Part shown: positions 62,031 to 64,000 of the stretch, piece by piece
How positions within the stretch are numbered: position 1 is the first letter of the stretch
Layout: each line of letters opens with the position of its first letter
NCBI RefSeq assembly: GCF_001981525.1
Contig: NZ_MPSB01000001.1
Span: forward strand, 186,001-250,000
Direction: 5' to 3'
Source of the DNA: Sphingomonas jeddahensis
GTDB taxonomy: Bacteria; Pseudomonadota; Alphaproteobacteria; Sphingomonadales; Sphingomonadaceae
Length of the DNA: 64,000 nucleotides
Notes under the pieces: model-generated
Seen by the model: the letters and a program-made list of their open reading frames with translations, nothing else
Database searches by the model: none
Told to the model about the DNA's origin: nothing
Translations under genes and position numbers: made by a program

Positions 62031-64000
62031 CTATGCCGTCCGGTTGCGGGTCAGGGCGGCAATGCCTCCGCCGTCACCGTCATTTGAATCGTGGTCCCGT
62101 CCGGTTACGCCGGCGAGCATCATTGTATCGAACGTCATGGTCACCAGCGTCCCGCCAACGGGACGGTCGGCGAACGAAATCGTTCCGAAATGTTCCTCGA
62201 CGATCTTCTTAACGATCGCCAGGCCAAGGCCAGTGCCGCGCGCGCGGGTAGTCATGTATGGCTCGACGATCCGGTCGCGCTCCGGCGGCAGCCCCACGCC
62301 GTCATCCGCAACGGTGATGATTGCACGATGGTCCTCCTCAAGCACCTCCATCACGATCGCGCCCTCGTTGCGCCCAGTTGCTTCGATGGCTTCGACGGCA
62401 TTCTTGACGATATTGGTGAGCGCCTGACCGATCTGCCGCCGGTCGCATACCAGCATTGGGCCTGGCTCATCATGGCGGATCTCGAAGCGGATGGCCGCGT
62501 GCGCCACCTCGTGGAGGAACATCGTCTGCCGCGCGACATCGACCAGGGACTCCTCGCGAAATACGGGCTTCGGCATGCGTGCGAAAGAGGAGAACTCATC
62601 CACCATTCGTCTCAGGTCACCGACCTGGCGAACGATCGTCTCGGTCAGGCGGCTGAAGGTAGTGTCTCCTTCCTCCACCTTCCCGCCATAGCGACGCTGT
62701 AGCCGCTCGGCGGCAAGCTGGATCGGGGTCAGCGGGTTCTTGATCTCGTGCGCGATGCGCCGGGCGACGTCGGACCAAGCGGCGCGACGCTGGTCGAGCA
62801 ACTGCTGCGTGATATCGTCAAAGGTCAGGATCGGCCCGGTGCCATCGCGGGCAATACGCACGGCCAGCGTGCGCGCCTCGCCAGCGGCAGTCAGTTGAAT
62901 GATTGCCTCACGCGCGGTGCCGTCGAGCAGCCTTTCGAGCTCCGGCGCAATGCTGGCGAGTGGGCGGCCGATCGGAGGATCAGCAAGGCCCAGCAGCATC
63001 TGGGCCGAGCTGTTGATTAATCGGATCGTGCGATCGGGCGCGATTGAGACGACGCCCGCCGATACCCCCGACATCACCGCTTCGATCAAGGCGCGCCGAT
63101 TGTCGAGCTGCGCATTCGCGGTGACAAGGGCGTGATTCTGCTCTTCCAGTCGCTCCGTCATTCTATTGAATGCGTTCGACAAGGTGCCGACCTCGTCGCG
63201 GTCACGCGTTTCCTGTACGCGGGCGGCGAGGTCCCCACCCTCCACTCGCCGCGCTGCGTCGACCAGTTCGGCCACAGGCCTGACCAGCCGGTCAGCCACC
63301 GCAAGCGCGATCCAGACCGCCACGCCGACGATCAGCAATGACAACAAGAGCAAGGCCGCATTGAAGCGTAGCTGCAAGGTTCGCGCTCGCACCAGCAGCG
63401 CGCGATAATTGGCGAGCGCAGCCTCGGCACGCTCTGTCTGTGTCGTCATCTCCTTCGGGTTTGTGACGCGGGCGGCGTAAAGGAAGATCCTGGAAGAACC
63501 GGGCAGCCGCGCCACAGTCTGGATCCGATCGCCGGTGACCGTTACCTTGCTCTGCTGTCCCTCGCGCAATGCACCCACTGCTTCCGCGGATACTTGGCGC
63601 GCAAGATCGAGGTCGTAGGGGTTGACGAAGGCGAGCGTCTGCAGTTCGCCCTTCGGCGAAACCTGGAACAGCAACGCCTCGGAGAGGCTGCGGAAATACG
63701 TCTGCTGGAACAAAAAAGCGCGGAACTGTGGATCCTCGATCGGCCGCTGGTCGAGCTCACTCGCGATATCGCTGGCCATCGTCACGGTCGCCTCCTGCCA
63801 GCGCTGAAGGATCTGGTTGTACGATGTGCGAGTAAGCGTGGTCGCATTCTCGAACACGCCGCGAGCGCGATCCGAGTACCAGAATTGCACGCCATATTGG
63901 AACAGCAGCGAGGCTGCGATCGTCACCAGCACCATCGGCACGGCAGCGACAATCGAGAAGAGGGCGACCAACCGGACGTGCAGTCGCCCTTCGCCGCCAA
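62031..64000 (-). CDS. ntrY: NtrY-type sensor histidine kinase (5' end outside the window)
   Basis: Membrane sensor kinase partner of NtrX. At least 656 codons are present: a membrane helix at the start (VALFSIVAAVPMVLVTIAA), a periplasmic or extracytoplasmic sensing part, a second helix, HAMP (RRVEGGDLAARVQETRD), PAS, and HisKA with the phospho-accepting His in RRIAHEIKNPLTPIQL, then HATPase (NIVKNAVEAIEA, VADDGVGLPPERD, GTGLGLAIVKKI). The frame stays open to the window edge reading GGEGRLHVRLVALFS, which matches the membrane region of NtrY homologues, so the true start and first helices lie beyond 64000. Confidence 0.93.
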   Translation of the reverse strand, partial: GGEGRLHVRLVALFSIVAAVPMVLVTIAASLLFQYGVQFWYSDRARGVFENATTLTRTSYNQILQRWQEATVTMASDIASELDQRPIEDPQFRAFLFQQTYFRSLSEALLFQVSPKGELQTLAFVNPYDLDLARQVSAEAVGALREGQQSKVTVTGDRIQTVARLPGSSRIFLYAARVTNPKEMTTQTERAEAALANYRALLVRARTLQLRFNAALLLLSLLIVGVAVWIALAVADRLVRPVAELVDAARRVEGGDLAARVQETRDRDEVGTLSNAFNRMTERLEEQNHALVTANAQLDNRRALIEAVMSGVSAGVVSIAPDRTIRLINSSAQMLLGLADPPIGRPLASIAPELERLLDGTAREAIIQLTAAGEARTLAVRIARDGTGPILTFDDITQQLLDQRRAAWSDVARRIAHEIKNPLTPIQLAAERLQRRYGGKVEEGDTTFSRLTETIVRQVGDLRRMVDEFSSFARMPKPVFREESLVDVARQTMFLHEVAHAAIRFEIRHDEPGPMLVCDRRQIGQALTNIVKNAVEAIEATGRNEGAIVMEVLEEDHRAIITVADDGVGLPPERDRIVEPYMTTRARGTGLGLAIVKKIVEEHFGTISFADRPVGGTLVTMTFDTMMLAGVTGRDHDSNDGDGGGIAALTRNRTA

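Overview
The window looks like chromosomal DNA of an alphaproteobacterium of the Sphingomonadales, most probably Sphingomonas or a near relative. The reasons are high GC, alphaproteobacterial gene orders (divL-tsaE-amgK-murU-addBA, ntrY-ntrX-hfq-hflX-mazG, rpsB-tsf-pyrH-frr-uppS-cdsA-dxr-rseP-bamA-skp-fabZ), a bamA-skp-fabZ locus without lpxD or lpxA (sphingomonads carry glycosphingolipids instead of LPS), an Hfq with two Sm domains in one chain, and palindromic intergenic repeats of the REP type. It is almost wholly core genome. I see no prophage, CRISPR array, rRNA or classical insertion sequence.

Layout. 1-7.2 kb: hisI, a coupled small lipoprotein, a MerR regulator with an acyl-CoA dehydrogenase, a convergent rnd/I78-inhibitor pair, aspS and a ferritin-like protein. 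7.3-12.2 kb: type II fatty acid synthesis (fabD, fabG, acpP, fabF) followed by mltG; between fabD and fabG sits a small gene with RecB-like nuclease motifs, bounded by 34-bp inverted repeats. 12.3-23.6 kb: a long run of overlapping genes with a DivL-like tyrosine pseudo-histidine-kinase, tsaE, amgK and murU (cell-wall sugar recycling), addB and addA (double-strand break repair) and trxA. 23.6-34.3 kb: a GST, argJ, secA, an envelope lipoprotein, a glycosyltransferase, a KefB-type antiporter and icd.

34.4-49 kb: phosphatidylethanolamine synthesis (psd, pssA), then the translation/envelope cluster from rpsB to rpmE, which makes S2, EF-Ts, UMP kinase, ribosome recycling factor, undecaprenyl-PP, CDP-diacylglycerol, the MEP-pathway enzyme Dxr, a site-2 protease, BamA, a Skp-like chaperone, FabZ and L31. 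Two small secreted paralogues on the opposite strand interrupt it between tsf and pyrH. A decayed PilZ gene and a tRNA-Ser(UGA) follow. 49.4-57.7 kb: one tightly coupled run of mltB-type transglycosylase, rlpA, a D,D-carboxypeptidase, tmk, holB, metG, tatD, an MBL-fold hydrolase and a frameshifted retropepsin-like protease. 58-64 kb: mazG, then on the minus strand ntrY-ntrX-hfq-hflX, with ntrY running off the right end.

Most promising observations: the tandem-Sm Hfq; the nuclease-like GxxExxY gene inside an inverted-repeat cassette in the fab cluster; Tyr in place of the phospho-accepting His in the DivL-like protein; the loss of lpx genes from the bamA locus; the long cysteine-bearing surface loops of BamA; and two single-event frameshifts (PilZ and aspartyl protease), either real decay or sequence errors.
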